DNA of 64,000 bases from Psychroserpens mesophilus (GTDB lineage: Bacteria; Bacteroidota; Bacteroidia; Flavobacteriales; Flavobacteriaceae). A program made the translations under genes and the position numbers. A model generated the notes under the pieces. The model was not told the origin of the DNA. It was given only the letters and a program-made list of their open reading frames with translations, and did not search any database. The stretch is from positions 1 through 64,000 of the forward strand of contig NZ_JXJP01000020.1 in the NCBI RefSeq assembly GCF_000826645.1. Reading direction: 5' to 3'. Positions 7,903 to 16,925 of this stretch are shown here, piece after piece. Position 1 is the stretch's first letter, and each line of letters opens with the position of its first letter.

Positions 7903-9141
7903 TCAATACCAGCGCTTTTTTTTCTTTTTAGAACCTTCACCTTTACGTCCTTTTTTGTATTTACTGCCTTGCTTTTTATGCACAATAGGCTTGGCTTTAG
8001 GATCTAACGGATAAGGATGATTGTCTTCTACAGGAATCTGCACATTAATCAATTGCTGAATGCTTTTGACATAGCTTTTTTCATCAGCAGAACACAGGGA
8101 ATAGGATTTTCCAAAATTACCAGCACGTCCTGTTCTTCCAATACGATGCACATATGTTTCAGGAACGTTAGGCAAATCAAAATTCACTACAGCATCTAAT
8201 TCGTTAATGTCAATACCACGCGCAGCAACATCAGTCGCAATTAAAATATTGACTTCAGCATGTTTGAATTTATTAAGAGCTGTCTGACGTTCGCTTTGTG
8301 TTCTGTCGCCATGTAAACGTTCAACACTATAACCATTATTGGTAAGCGTCTGTTCTAATTTATCAACACCAAATTTTGTACGTCTGAAAATCAGAATGCG
8401 TTTGCCTTTGATTGTATTTCTCAACAAGTGTAAACACAGTTCTATTTTATTTCGCTTCGGAACATAATATAATATCTGACTCACATTTTTTGCTGCAGAT
8501 GAGGTAGGAGTGACTTCAATGCGTTCAGGAGCATTTAAAATAGAGTTGGCTAACTGTTCAACTTTAAAAGGCATCGTAGCCGAAAACAGTAAATTCTGTT
8601 TAGTTTCCGGACATAAACGCTCGATTTTTTTGACGTCATCTATAAAGCCCAAATCCAACATTAAATCGGCTTCGTCGAGCACTAAAATTTCTACATAATC
8701 CAGATTTAAAACATCTTGCTTGTGTAAATCTAATAAGCGTCCAGGTGTTGCAACAACAATATCCACGCCTTTTTTTAGAATATCTATTTGAGGTTCAATA
8801 CCTGTGCCTCCAAAAACTACAGTCGTTCTCAAATTGGTATATTTCGAATAAGTATTGAAACTTTTTCCAATTTGAACTGCGAGTTCTCGTGTCGGACTCA
8901 CAACCAATACTTTTATCTTCTTTCCTTTTTTTGGCGCATCTTGTTTATCGAAAAGCAATTGCAAAATCGGAAGTGCAAAAGCAGCTGTTTTTCCTGTTCC
9001 GGTTTGTGCCGAAGCAATGACATCCTTTTTTTCTAAAACTAACGGAATGGTCTGCTCCTGGATTAAAGTGGGTTCGGTATAACCCGCTTCATCAATAGCT
9101 TTTACTATAGCTTTGTTAAGATTAAGTGTTTTGAAAGACAT
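7903..9141 (-). CDS. rhlE: DEAD-box RNA helicase, RhlE-like
   Basis: A 412-residue ATP-dependent RNA helicase. The Q motif region (FKTLNL..AIVKAIDEAGYTEPTLIQEQTIP), motif I (AQTGTGKT, about residue 44), PTRELA, DEAD (in VLDEADLML), SAT, ARGID and HRIGRTGR are all present, so the enzyme should be active. It has a short basic tail (KKGRKGEGSKKKKKRW), as in RhlE-type proteins acting on structured RNA and ribosome assembly intermediates. The stop is immediately next to the heptamer repeat. It is a single gene; the preceding DUF349 gene lies 56 bases upstream on the same strand. Confidence 0.95.
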   Translation of the reverse strand: MSFKTLNLNKAIVKAIDEAGYTEPTLIQEQTIPLVLEKKDVIASAQTGTGKTAAFALPILQLLFDKQDAPKKGKKIKVLVVSPTRELAVQIGKSFNTYSKYTNLRTTVVFGGTGIEPQIDILKKGVDIVVATPGRLLDLHKQDVLNLDYVEILVLDEADLMLDLGFIDDVKKIERLCPETKQNLLFSATMPFKVEQLANSILNAPERIEVTPTSSAAKNVSQILYYVPKRNKIELCLHLLRNTIKGKRILIFRRTKFGVDKLEQTLTNNGYSVERLHGDRTQSERQTALNKFKHAEVNILIATDVAARGIDINELDAVVNFDLPNVPETYVHRIGRTGRAGNFGKSYSLCSADEKSYVKSIQQLINVQIPVEDNHPYPLDPKAKPIVHKKQGSKYKKGRKGEGSKKKKKRWY

Positions 9142-9197
9142 GTGTGTACGTTTCTTGTAAAGATAGTTGTTTTGTTAAGGTTTCACCTAGAAAAACA

Positions 9198-11279
9198 CTA
9201 GTACATACTTTTCACCTTTCTAAGCTTATCTTTCCAAGTTTGTAGATTGTCTTTGTGATTCTTAATATTTTTTATCACATCTCTTACTAACGGATTGGTT
9301 TCATCAACATTTGAAAAAAACTGCATGTTATTTTCTAACTGATTTATTTCACCTTTAATTTCGCTAATCTTCTTTCTGATGTAATTCTGTTCGTTATCTA
9401 AAAGTCGGGTGTCATCTGGTTTAGATAAGGTTTCAAGTTTGTTTTCAAACTTTATCATGTCTAATTTCGCCTTATCCATATCTAACTTTCCAAAAAGAGC
9501 ATCAATCGCTTTGTTGAATTTACCTTCAATAAAACGCTTGTTGGATGGAATATGTCCAATGGACTTCCATGCATTAATTTGGTCTTTAATCGTTTCGATA
9601 TCCTTCTCAGGCTTTCCGGTAAGTTCAATAGCCTTTACAGTTTCTAATAACGCAGATTTTTCTTCAAAAGCAGCCATTTCTTCCTTACTGGCAGCATTTT
9701 TTTCTTCATGCATTCTATCGAAGTAATGGTTGCAGGCTTTTTTAAATTGCTTCCAGATTTTGTCGCTGTCTTTTCTGGGAACATGACCAATATTTTTCCA
9801 GTCTGCCTGAATTTTTTTCATTAAAGACGTTGTCGTTTCAAAATCTTCACTGTCTTTATTGTCTTCAGCAATTTTGATAAGTTCAAGCTTCTTATTAAGA
9901 TTATCATATTGATCTTTTTTAAGCGACTTGTAAAAGGCATTTTTATTTCGGTTAAAGTTTCTAACAGCTGTTTTGAACTTCGTCCAAGTAGCATCGTTAA
10001 CTTTAATTGGAACTTTACCAGCATTAAAGAAATCCTGACGTAAGGCTTCAATTTCTTTGATCTTTTTTTGCCATGCCTGATGACTTTTTGGCTGATCTTG
10101 AGAGATTTCATCTATTTTGGCAATAATTTCTTCCTTTTTTACCAGATTAGCTTCGTGAGCTTTATCTAAATCGGCATAGTAGGCCTGACGCTTATCATGG
10201 ATTGTTTTGGTTGCATTACTAAAACGTTCCCAAATATCTTCTCTGTATTCTCTGTCAACAGGTCCTAATTCTTCTTTCCAAAGTTTATGAAGCACTTGTA
10301 ATTCTCTGAAGGCTCTATTGATATTATCATCTTTAGCTAATTCTTCGGCACGTTCTATAATTTTGGTTTTCTGATCGAGATTATGTTTAAAATCCATATC
10401 GCGTAAGTCGCGATTTAAATGTAAAAAGTCATAAAACACTTCGACATGGTGATGATACGAATTCCAGGCGTTGTTGTAACGGTCTCTAGGAATCGGACCA
10501 GCATTTCGCCATTGTTCCTGTAAATCTTTAAAATGCTTATACGTGGTGTTGATGTTCTCTTCAACATTTATCAACCCTTTGATTTCCTCAATAATCGCAA
10601 GCCTGTTTTCTAAGTTTTGCTTTAAGTTAGACTCCAGGTTTTTATAATAAGCGTTGAGGTTATTTCGGTAGGTTTTATAAGCGTCGTTAAAACGCTTTTT
10701 TACAGGTGTCGTAAAATAGAAATCTATTTCGTTTCCACCTTCACTTAAAAACTCCTCCTTCTTTTCATCGAGAAGTTCTCCAAATTTAGAGTGAAACTCA
10801 GATTTGATTTCATCTACCTGAGATTTTATCGTTTGTATTTTTTTATCACTTAGAAGTGTCTCAAATTCATCAACCAATTGCTCCATAGACATGGCGTGAT
10901 AGTCTTTGCTTTCAACTTCATGACGCTCTGCATTGGTTTCATCTTCAGCATCTTCAGCATTAGACTCTTCAATTTCTTCAACGTGAGCATCAGCTTTTTT
11001 AGTAGATTCAGAAACCGTTTCAGTAACGTCTTTTGTCTCTTCTAAAGGTTCTTCAGTTGTATCTTCGGAAACAACCTCCTTTTCAACTTTAGCTTGTTCA
11101 TCTTTGATCTCTTCGGAAACCGTTTCCTTTTCGGGAGTATTTTCGGTTTTTTCGGAAGCTTTAGGTTCTTCGGAAGTTGAGGTTTCTGCAACTTGAGATG
11201 CCTCAGTATTTTGAGGTGTTTCAGTAGTATTTAGTTCAATCTTTCCATCTGCATCTTGCAGGTTATCGTTCTCAGACAT
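9198..11279 (-). CDS. DUF349 repeat protein with acidic N-terminal tail
   Basis: A 693-residue cytosolic protein. Residues 1-130 are a low-complexity Glu/Thr/Ser-rich acidic tail. Residues 145-650 carry about five DUF349 helical repeats, recognised by the recurrent W+..G..PR....+W..F pattern (QEQWRNAGPIPRDRYNNAW, HKLWKEELGPVDREYREDIW, RQDFFNAGKVPIKVNDATW, QADWKNIGHVPRKDSDKIW, INAWKSIGHIPSNKRF). DUF349 proteins are widespread in Bacteroidota and predicted to be coiled helical; their biochemical role is unsettled. The C-terminus adds a coiled-coil (about 640-690). Confidence 0.88.
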   Translation of the reverse strand: MSENDNLQDADGKIELNTTETPQNTEASQVAETSTSEEPKASEKTENTPEKETVSEEIKDEQAKVEKEVVSEDTTEEPLEETKDVTETVSESTKKADAHVEEIEESNAEDAEDETNAERHEVESKDYHAMSMEQLVDEFETLLSDKKIQTIKSQVDEIKSEFHSKFGELLDEKKEEFLSEGGNEIDFYFTTPVKKRFNDAYKTYRNNLNAYYKNLESNLKQNLENRLAIIEEIKGLINVEENINTTYKHFKDLQEQWRNAGPIPRDRYNNAWNSYHHHVEVFYDFLHLNRDLRDMDFKHNLDQKTKIIERAEELAKDDNINRAFRELQVLHKLWKEELGPVDREYREDIWERFSNATKTIHDKRQAYYADLDKAHEANLVKKEEIIAKIDEISQDQPKSHQAWQKKIKEIEALRQDFFNAGKVPIKVNDATWTKFKTAVRNFNRNKNAFYKSLKKDQYDNLNKKLELIKIAEDNKDSEDFETTTSLMKKIQADWKNIGHVPRKDSDKIWKQFKKACNHYFDRMHEEKNAASKEEMAAFEEKSALLETVKAIELTGKPEKDIETIKDQINAWKSIGHIPSNKRFIEGKFNKAIDALFGKLDMDKAKLDMIKFENKLETLSKPDDTRLLDNEQNYIRKKISEIKGEINQLENNMQFFSNVDETNPLVRDVIKNIKNHKDNLQTWKDKLRKVKSMY

Positions 11280-11357
11280 TTTTCAATGTTTTTATGTTAG
11301 AGGGCTAAGATACTAATCGATGACTGATTTACAAAAAAGTAGCTCTATTTAGACGAG

Positions 11358-12098
11358 TTAAAGCGTTGAATTCCAAATTTTCCATGCCTTTTCAGCCTGA
11401 AACTCCAGCATTTTGAGTCCGTTACAAATTTGAGCACCTTGTGATTTTCCCAATCTTAAAAACTTGGTTTCCTCAGGATTGTAAATTAAATCGTACAATA
11501 AATGCTGGTCTGTAATACCATCGTAAGGAATCTCCGGACAACTATTAACTTCAGGATGTGTGCCAACAGGAGTACAGTTGATGATGATTTTGTAGTTTTG
11601 AATGTCTTTAACAGTTAATTCATCGTAAGTAAATTTAACGTTTACTTTAGGAGTTCTTGAGACATAATCAAACTTAATCTTCATCTTTTTTAAGGTGTAA
11701 GCGATCGCTTTGGAAGCGCCTCCAGTACCAAGAATCAATGCTTTTTTATGGTGTTTTTTAAGAAATGGTTGTAACGATTTTTTAAATCCGTAACAATCGG
11801 TATTATAGCCTTTGAGTTTTCCTTTAGAATTAATGGTAATGGTATTTACAGCTCCAATTTTTTTGGCTTTTTTGTCGAGTTTATCTAAATAAGGAAGGAC
11901 TTGTTCTTTGTAAGGAATAGTTACATTAAGGCCTGAAATATCTGGATGGTCTTGAAGCAATTTAGGAAACATGGCAATGTCTGCGAGATCAAAATTTTCA
12001 TAAGTAAACGGCAATTGTTCGGCTTCAAACTTAGCTTTAAAGTAGCCACGTGAGAATGAATACGCGATGTTTTTTCCTAACAATCCGAATCTAGACAT
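11358..12098 (-). CDS. aroE: Shikimate dehydrogenase
   Basis: NADPH-dependent reduction of 3-dehydroshikimate to shikimate, the fourth step of aromatic amino acid and folate precursor synthesis. With the start at 12098 the protein has 246 residues, near the short end of the family. Seen: shikimate-binding SFS (14-16), NVTIPYKE with catalytic Lys64, GAVNTI, GYNTD with catalytic Asp101, and the Rossmann loop GTGGASKA (124-131). A longer frame opens at 12122, but MSRFGLLGKNIAYSFS is the normal N-terminus and that start overlaps the upstream gene by only 8 bases. Translationally coupled to the DUF368 pair upstream. Confidence 0.93.
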   Translation of the reverse strand: MSRFGLLGKNIAYSFSRGYFKAKFEAEQLPFTYENFDLADIAMFPKLLQDHPDISGLNVTIPYKEQVLPYLDKLDKKAKKIGAVNTITINSKGKLKGYNTDCYGFKKSLQPFLKKHHKKALILGTGGASKAIAYTLKKMKIKFDYVSRTPKVNVKFTYDELTVKDIQNYKIIINCTPVGTHPEVNSCPEIPYDGITDQHLLYDLIYNPEETKFLRLGKSQGAQICNGLKMLEFQAEKAWKIWNSTL

Positions 12099-13110
12099 GA
12101 GTTTTGTTTGTTCGTTGACCATACCATTCTAAACCGAGAACGACTAAAATACCTAAGATGGTATAAGCAAATGCAAAATAGGTTTCACCATTTAGTTCTG
12201 GCAAAAAACGTTCGTAATTGGCTATTATTTTTTCACCTCTTGAATCCAATAACAAGGAACCATCGTCATGGGTTTTAAATATCGTTTTTTTCCAAGGCCA
12301 AACTACACCTAAAGATCCAATAATAAAACCAATAATGGACGCTGTGGTAATACTTTTATAGTGTTTGAGCACATAACTCAAAAGATGAGAAAATGTAACT
12401 AAGCCAGTAACAGAGCCTAAGGTAAACACACCTAAGACTTTCAGTAATCTTAATCGAACTTCGTTCTTAACGAAGCTAAAATCACCAGTAATGATTTCAG
12501 AAAAGGTGTCATAAAGTGCATTCACAGAATCCACTAATAGCAATACATAATTTCCTAAGAGTATCAGAATAAATGAGCCTGAAAATCCGGGAAGTGTCAT
12601 TCCAGAAACGCTAATGATTCCGCAGAAAAATACAAAAAACAAGTTGTCGTTTTCTTTTGCAGGATCTAAAAAGCTGATGCCGACGCCTAATAGAATTCCG
12701 ATGCTTAAGGCGATGATACTTTTATAATTCCAGTCGTTAAAATCTTTATTGATGTAATAAATAGAACCGATAATCATTCCGAAGAATAAACTCCAGACAT
12801 ATAGCTCGTAATGTTGAAGGAAATAGTCCAGAATTTTAGAAACACTAAAATAGCTGATAATCATTCCCGAGAATAAAAGGGCTAAAAATCGTCCGTTAAT
12901 ATATCTGTAAAAGCTCTTAAACCGACCATTAAATAAAAGTTTGAAAGCTGTTTTGTTGACACGTTGTAAAGAATAAATGAATTCTTCGTAAAAACCAGCA
13001 ACGAAAGCCACAACACCACCAGAAACTCCTGGTACTTTGTTAGCTGCTCCCATACCAAGTCCTTTAATGACCAGGAAAAATCGATCTTTAAAGGTTCTGG
13101 TTGCTTCCAT
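12091..13110 (-). CDS. DUF368 membrane protein, putative undecaprenyl-phosphate transporter (copy 2)
   Basis: A 339-residue polytopic membrane protein of the DUF368 family. The signature GMGAANKVPGVSGGVVAFVAGFYEEFI is at the N-terminus (about 15-42), and a second related half begins at about residue 165 (SGMTLPGFSGSFILILLGNY), giving the internal two-fold repeat of the family. DUF368 proteins (PopT) have been shown in other bacteria to recycle undecaprenyl phosphate across the inner membrane for cell-wall and glycan synthesis. Its ATG overlaps the stop of the preceding DUF368 gene as TAATG. Compared with copy 1 it has Asn in place of Asp in the AADVVPG-type motif (AANKVPG). Confidence 0.88.
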   Translation of the reverse strand: MEATRTFKDRFFLVIKGLGMGAANKVPGVSGGVVAFVAGFYEEFIYSLQRVNKTAFKLLFNGRFKSFYRYINGRFLALLFSGMIISYFSVSKILDYFLQHYELYVWSLFFGMIIGSIYYINKDFNDWNYKSIIALSIGILLGVGISFLDPAKENDNLFFVFFCGIISVSGMTLPGFSGSFILILLGNYVLLLVDSVNALYDTFSEIITGDFSFVKNEVRLRLLKVLGVFTLGSVTGLVTFSHLLSYVLKHYKSITTASIIGFIIGSLGVVWPWKKTIFKTHDDGSLLLDSRGEKIIANYERFLPELNGETYFAFAYTILGILVVLGLEWYGQRTNKTHV

Positions 13111-14078
13111 TACACGTTTGCTTTTTTGCTGCCTAACGTTTCAAGAATGAGAATAGTCGCAAATCCGATAACTATAAAAACAATGGCTAAGACCAGTTCT
13201 GAATCTCCAGCGTAAGACGATGGTAAGATACTTTCATCGAGTACAGTAACTTCTAATCCTTCAGAATTAATTCGAGTTTTCAACGTGTTTTTCCACGGCC
13301 AAATTTTGTTTAAGGATCCAATCATGAAACCGGTAAGTATAGCTAAGGTTAGATTTTTATGGTGTTTAAACATCCAATTTAAAACTTTTGAAAAGACCTT
13401 CAAGCCAACAATAGCTCCAATTCCAAGCAGAAAAAAGTTGATGAGTGCGTCTTTTAGAATATCCCAATTACCAGTGGCTACACCTTCAACCAAATTATTA
13501 ACGGTATTGATCGCTGTTTCATAAGCACCAAGAATAAGCAATATGAATGCTCCAGAAACGCCTGGTAATATCATTGCAATTATGGCTATGAAACCACAAA
13601 AAAGCAAATAATACGGACTGTCAGGCGATGCAAACGGTTCTGCTAATGTGATGTAATAGGATAGGAGAGACGTCATAATTATAGCTATGATAATCTTTGG
13701 TGACCACGACCTAATTTGTTTTCCGATGTACAGAATACTTGCTAATACGAGTCCGAAAAAGAAAGCCCAAAGTAGTATTGGTTCGTTATGCAAAAGCCAT
13801 TTAATCAATTTAGCTAAGGATAAAATACTGATGGCAATTCCCGAAAATAAGGCTAAAAGAAAGCTTCCGTTTATGGAGGTCCATGCCGTTTTGAATCCTT
13901 CATTTTTCCAGACTTTAAACACATTGAAGTTTAGGTTTGCGATGCTTTCAATGAGTTCTTCATAAATCCCAGAAATAAAAGCAATGGTTCCACCTGAAAC
14001 GCCAGGAACCACATCTGCGGCTCCCATCGCAATCCCTTTCAGTAGAATAACTAAGTAATCTTTAACTTGTCTAATCAT
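13110..14078 (-). CDS. DUF368 membrane protein, putative undecaprenyl-phosphate transporter (copy 1)
   Basis: A 322-residue polytopic membrane protein, the first of two adjacent DUF368 genes. The N-terminal signature is canonical (GAADVVPGVSGGTIAFISGIYEELI, split here by family position 20-44) and the second half has IIAMILPGVSGAFILLILGAY. Family members carry undecaprenyl phosphate, the lipid carrier for peptidoglycan and O-antigen precursors, back across the inner membrane. The adjacency and similar C-terminal ends (both with a TGFMIGSLNKIWPWK-type block) point to an old tandem duplication. Coupled by a 1-base overlap to copy 2 and then aroE. Confidence 0.88.
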   Translation of the reverse strand: MIRQVKDYLVILLKGIAMGAADVVPGVSGGTIAFISGIYEELIESIANLNFNVFKVWKNEGFKTAWTSINGSFLLALFSGIAISILSLAKLIKWLLHNEPILLWAFFFGLVLASILYIGKQIRSWSPKIIIAIIMTSLLSYYITLAEPFASPDSPYYLLFCGFIAIIAMILPGVSGAFILLILGAYETAINTVNNLVEGVATGNWDILKDALINFFLLGIGAIVGLKVFSKVLNWMFKHHKNLTLAILTGFMIGSLNKIWPWKNTLKTRINSEGLEVTVLDESILPSSYAGDSELVLAIVFIVIGFATILILETLGSKKANV

Positions 14079-14171
14079 TTTTAGAAATAAGAAAAGTAAA
14101 GGTATGAAATAGGAATGAGTATTCTAAAACTAAAGTCGAAATGATTTTAAAACTTTAGACCTCACAGCGAA

Positions 14172-15575
14172 TTACTTTTTTATTTGAGAAATTAGTTTCT
14201 GAACGGAAGGTTTTTGCAATACAATTGGAAACAATTCATCAAGAATAAAATTAAATTCATGATCTAACAACAGTGCGTTTTTTAGGTGATAATGACCTTT
14301 GCTGCTTTCGTGCATGGTAAAATGTAGTCCTGCTAAACGAAACTCTATTTCAGCTGTTTCCGGATAAAATTCTGCCGCTTGTATTAAGTTTAAAACAGAA
14401 GCTTCATATTCGCCTAAGGCAATAAGAATGTCTGTTCTTGATAACCAAGTTTGAAGCTCGTAATTTCCTAAATCTAAAGTTTTTTTGTAGCCACGTTCGG
14501 CCTCTTCCAAGAAATTTAAGCGATGATTTATTTGCGCATATAATTTCCAATAGATGACATTTTCACCATCAATATTAATAGCCTTATTGATATAGAATAA
14601 AGCCTTCTGGAAATTGTGTTTTTTATTGTAGAACTTCGTGATGGCAATCCATCCTTTATCTAATAATGGATCTTCATGCACTGTTTTGTAAAAATACTGA
14701 ACTGCTAAATCATCTTGACCTAGTTTTTCGTGACAATGCCCAATTCTGAGCAATGCGAACGACGTTGGTTCATCTAAAGCTAAGGTGATTTTGTAGTTTT
14801 CAATAGCTTCGTTGTAAAGTTTTTTCTTTTCTAGAACCTTTCCTTTTTCGAGGTAAGCACCTACAAATTTGTCATCAGAGATAATTGCAAAATCAAAAGC
14901 AGCTAATGCTTTATCGTAATCTTTAATTGTAAAATATTGTCGACCCAACTGATGCCATGCCACTTCGCAATACGGATTTTTATCTAAATAAATATTTAGA
15001 AAGTCTATAGCTTCCTGGTTTTGATCTAGAAAATCATAGCAATAAATGATGTTGTACAAAGCCGAATAATCTTCAAGATCGATATCAAGGCATTTAGTAA
15101 AATAATCTCTTGCATTTTCAAATTGATCCAGAAATAAGTATTCCATACCAATTAGCGCAAACAAATCGGTTAAACCTTCATCATCTTGATTGAGGGTTAA
15201 AGCAATTTTTAAAGTGTCTATGGCTTTTTCATGTAAATCCTGCTTTGAGAATACACTGGCTTTTTGAATATAGATTTCTTCATTAGACGGTTCTACAATA
15301 TGGATTTCATTTAAAATCTCATCAGCTTCAGTAAACTTGTTTTCCATGATGTAGATTTCTGTCAAGAACAATTTTAAATTCACAGAAGTTGGATGCTGTT
15401 CTAAGCCAAGTTTGATCGCTTTTTTTGCTAAAGCGATTTTGCCACTTTCAAGATAGTGATGGATGATGTTTTCAAATTCGCTTGAATCAAAGAACAAAAC
15501 ATGATTGGTTTTGAGCATGGATTCAAAGCGGGTAAGCGAAAAATTGTTGTTGTCGTCAGGTTGACTAAACTCCAT
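14172..15575 (-). CDS. Tetratricopeptide repeat protein
   Basis: A protein of about 467 residues composed almost wholly of TPR helices (about twelve repeats from residue 40 to the end; e.g. AIDTLKIALTLNQDDEGL, ALAAFDFAIISDDKFVGAYLEKGKVLEKKKLYNEAIENYKITLAL, here abbreviated by repeat cores). There is no signal peptide or membrane segment, so it should be cytosolic and act in protein-protein interaction. A TTG at 15581 is in frame, but the ATG at 15575 gives the more usual N-terminus (MEFSQPDD). It precedes the DUF368-DUF368-aroE operon by 93 bases. No specific function can be assigned. Confidence 0.87.
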   Translation of the reverse strand: MEFSQPDDNNNFSLTRFESMLKTNHVLFFDSSEFENIIHHYLESGKIALAKKAIKLGLEQHPTSVNLKLFLTEIYIMENKFTEADEILNEIHIVEPSNEEIYIQKASVFSKQDLHEKAIDTLKIALTLNQDDEGLTDLFALIGMEYLFLDQFENARDYFTKCLDIDLEDYSALYNIIYCYDFLDQNQEAIDFLNIYLDKNPYCEVAWHQLGRQYFTIKDYDKALAAFDFAIISDDKFVGAYLEKGKVLEKKKLYNEAIENYKITLALDEPTSFALLRIGHCHEKLGQDDLAVQYFYKTVHEDPLLDKGWIAITKFYNKKHNFQKALFYINKAINIDGENVIYWKLYAQINHRLNFLEEAERGYKKTLDLGNYELQTWLSRTDILIALGEYEASVLNLIQAAEFYPETAEIEFRLAGLHFTMHESSKGHYHLKNALLLDHEFNFILDELFPIVLQKPSVQKLISQIKK

Positions 15576-15728
15576 AAGCAAATTTGGATTAATCGTTATT
15601 TAAAATTACTCTTATCAGTTCAAAAACATCATTTTTAGTGCCAATCTTTTCAACAAAGTAATTAACAGTTGGAGTTTTGTTTTAGATAAAATGTGTTTTA
15701 ATATTGGTAATCAAATAATTACATGTGA

Positions 15729-16925
15729 TTACAAAAGTTTGTTCTTGGAGAGAATATCGTCTAAAATTTGAGTTATAATCAGGCAACCTTTTACTATTTC
15801 TTCATTTGAAATGGTTAATGGAGGTGTAATTCTGATTGCTTTTGGCTCAAAAAGTAGCCAAAATAAAACCAAGCCTAGGTCTTTTGATCTTAAAACAACT
15901 TCATTTGTGATTTCTGATGAAGGCGTCATTGCAGCTAACATTAATCCGCGACCACGAATTTCAGAAATGAGCGGATGATTTAAATGTTTACGGAATACTT
16001 GTTCCTTTTCAAGAGCTTGAACCATCAAATCAGATGTAGTGATTTCTTTAACTGTTGCCAAAGCTGCAGCAGCGATTACAGGATGACCACCAAAGGTTGT
16101 AATATGGCCTAATTTTGGATTATCCTGTAGTAAATCCATCATCGCTTTTGAAGCTGTAAATGCACCAATCGGCATTCCGCCTCCAAGACCTTTTCCAGTC
16201 ACTAAAATATCTGGAATACAATTAAAATGCTCAAAACCGAAAAGTTTACCAGTTCTTCCGAATCCTGGTTGTATTTCATCTAAAATAAGTAGCGCTCCAA
16301 CCTCATTACAACGTTCTCTGACATGCTTTAAATAGTTGTTTTTCGGCTCAATAAAACCAGCTCCACCTTGAATAGTTTCTAAAATTACAGCAGCCGTTTT
16401 AGTTGTAATATACGACAAATCATCTGCACTATTAAAGCGAATGAATCTTACATCGGGAATTAAAGGTCTAAAGGCATTTTTGCGTTCTTCAAAACCCATT
16501 ACGCTCATTGATCCCATCGTGTTACCATGATAGGCATGATGTGCTGCAATAATTTCACTTCTTCCAGTTACACGTCTTGCAAGTTTTAAAGCACCTTCAA
16601 TAGCTTCTGTACCAGAATTTGTGAGGTATGTGGTTTCCAATGGTTTTGGTAAGTGTTTAGCAAGTAGTTTAGCTAAATCTACAGCTGGCTCTTGAATATA
16701 TTCGCCATAAACCATAACATGCAAATATTTGTCCAGTTGATCTTTTATAGCATTAATAACCTTAGGATGCTTATGCCCTAGACTACACGCTGAGACACCA
16801 GCAACAAAATCTAAATACGCTTTATTATCGGTATCGTAGATGTAGGAACCTTCGGCATGCGAAATTGACATTGCCAAAGGATGAGGAGTCGTTTGTGCTT
16901 GATATTTAAAAAAATCATCACGCAT
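15729..16925 (-). CDS. Class III PLP-dependent aminotransferase
   Basis: A 398-residue fold-type I aminotransferase of class III (acetylornithine/GABA/ornithine group). Seen: TNSGTEAIEGALKLAR (PLP phosphate binding, about 102), HHAYHGNTMGSMS, the Asp-containing LLILDEIQPGFGRTGKLF, and the Schiff-base lysine in VTGKGLGGGMPIGA. Substrate cannot be read from the sequence: NCBI-type labels would be 'aspartate aminotransferase family'. Its ATG overlaps the stop of the OstA-like gene by 1 base (TAATG), so they are cotranscribed, although no pathway link between them is obvious. Confidence 0.88.
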   Translation of the reverse strand: MRDDFFKYQAQTTPHPLAMSISHAEGSYIYDTDNKAYLDFVAGVSACSLGHKHPKVINAIKDQLDKYLHVMVYGEYIQEPAVDLAKLLAKHLPKPLETTYLTNSGTEAIEGALKLARRVTGRSEIIAAHHAYHGNTMGSMSVMGFEERKNAFRPLIPDVRFIRFNSADDLSYITTKTAAVILETIQGGAGFIEPKNNYLKHVRERCNEVGALLILDEIQPGFGRTGKLFGFEHFNCIPDILVTGKGLGGGMPIGAFTASKAMMDLLQDNPKLGHITTFGGHPVIAAAALATVKEITTSDLMVQALEKEQVFRKHLNHPLISEIRGRGLMLAAMTPSSEITNEVVLRSKDLGLVLFWLLFEPKAIRITPPLTISNEEIVKGCLIITQILDDILSKNKLL

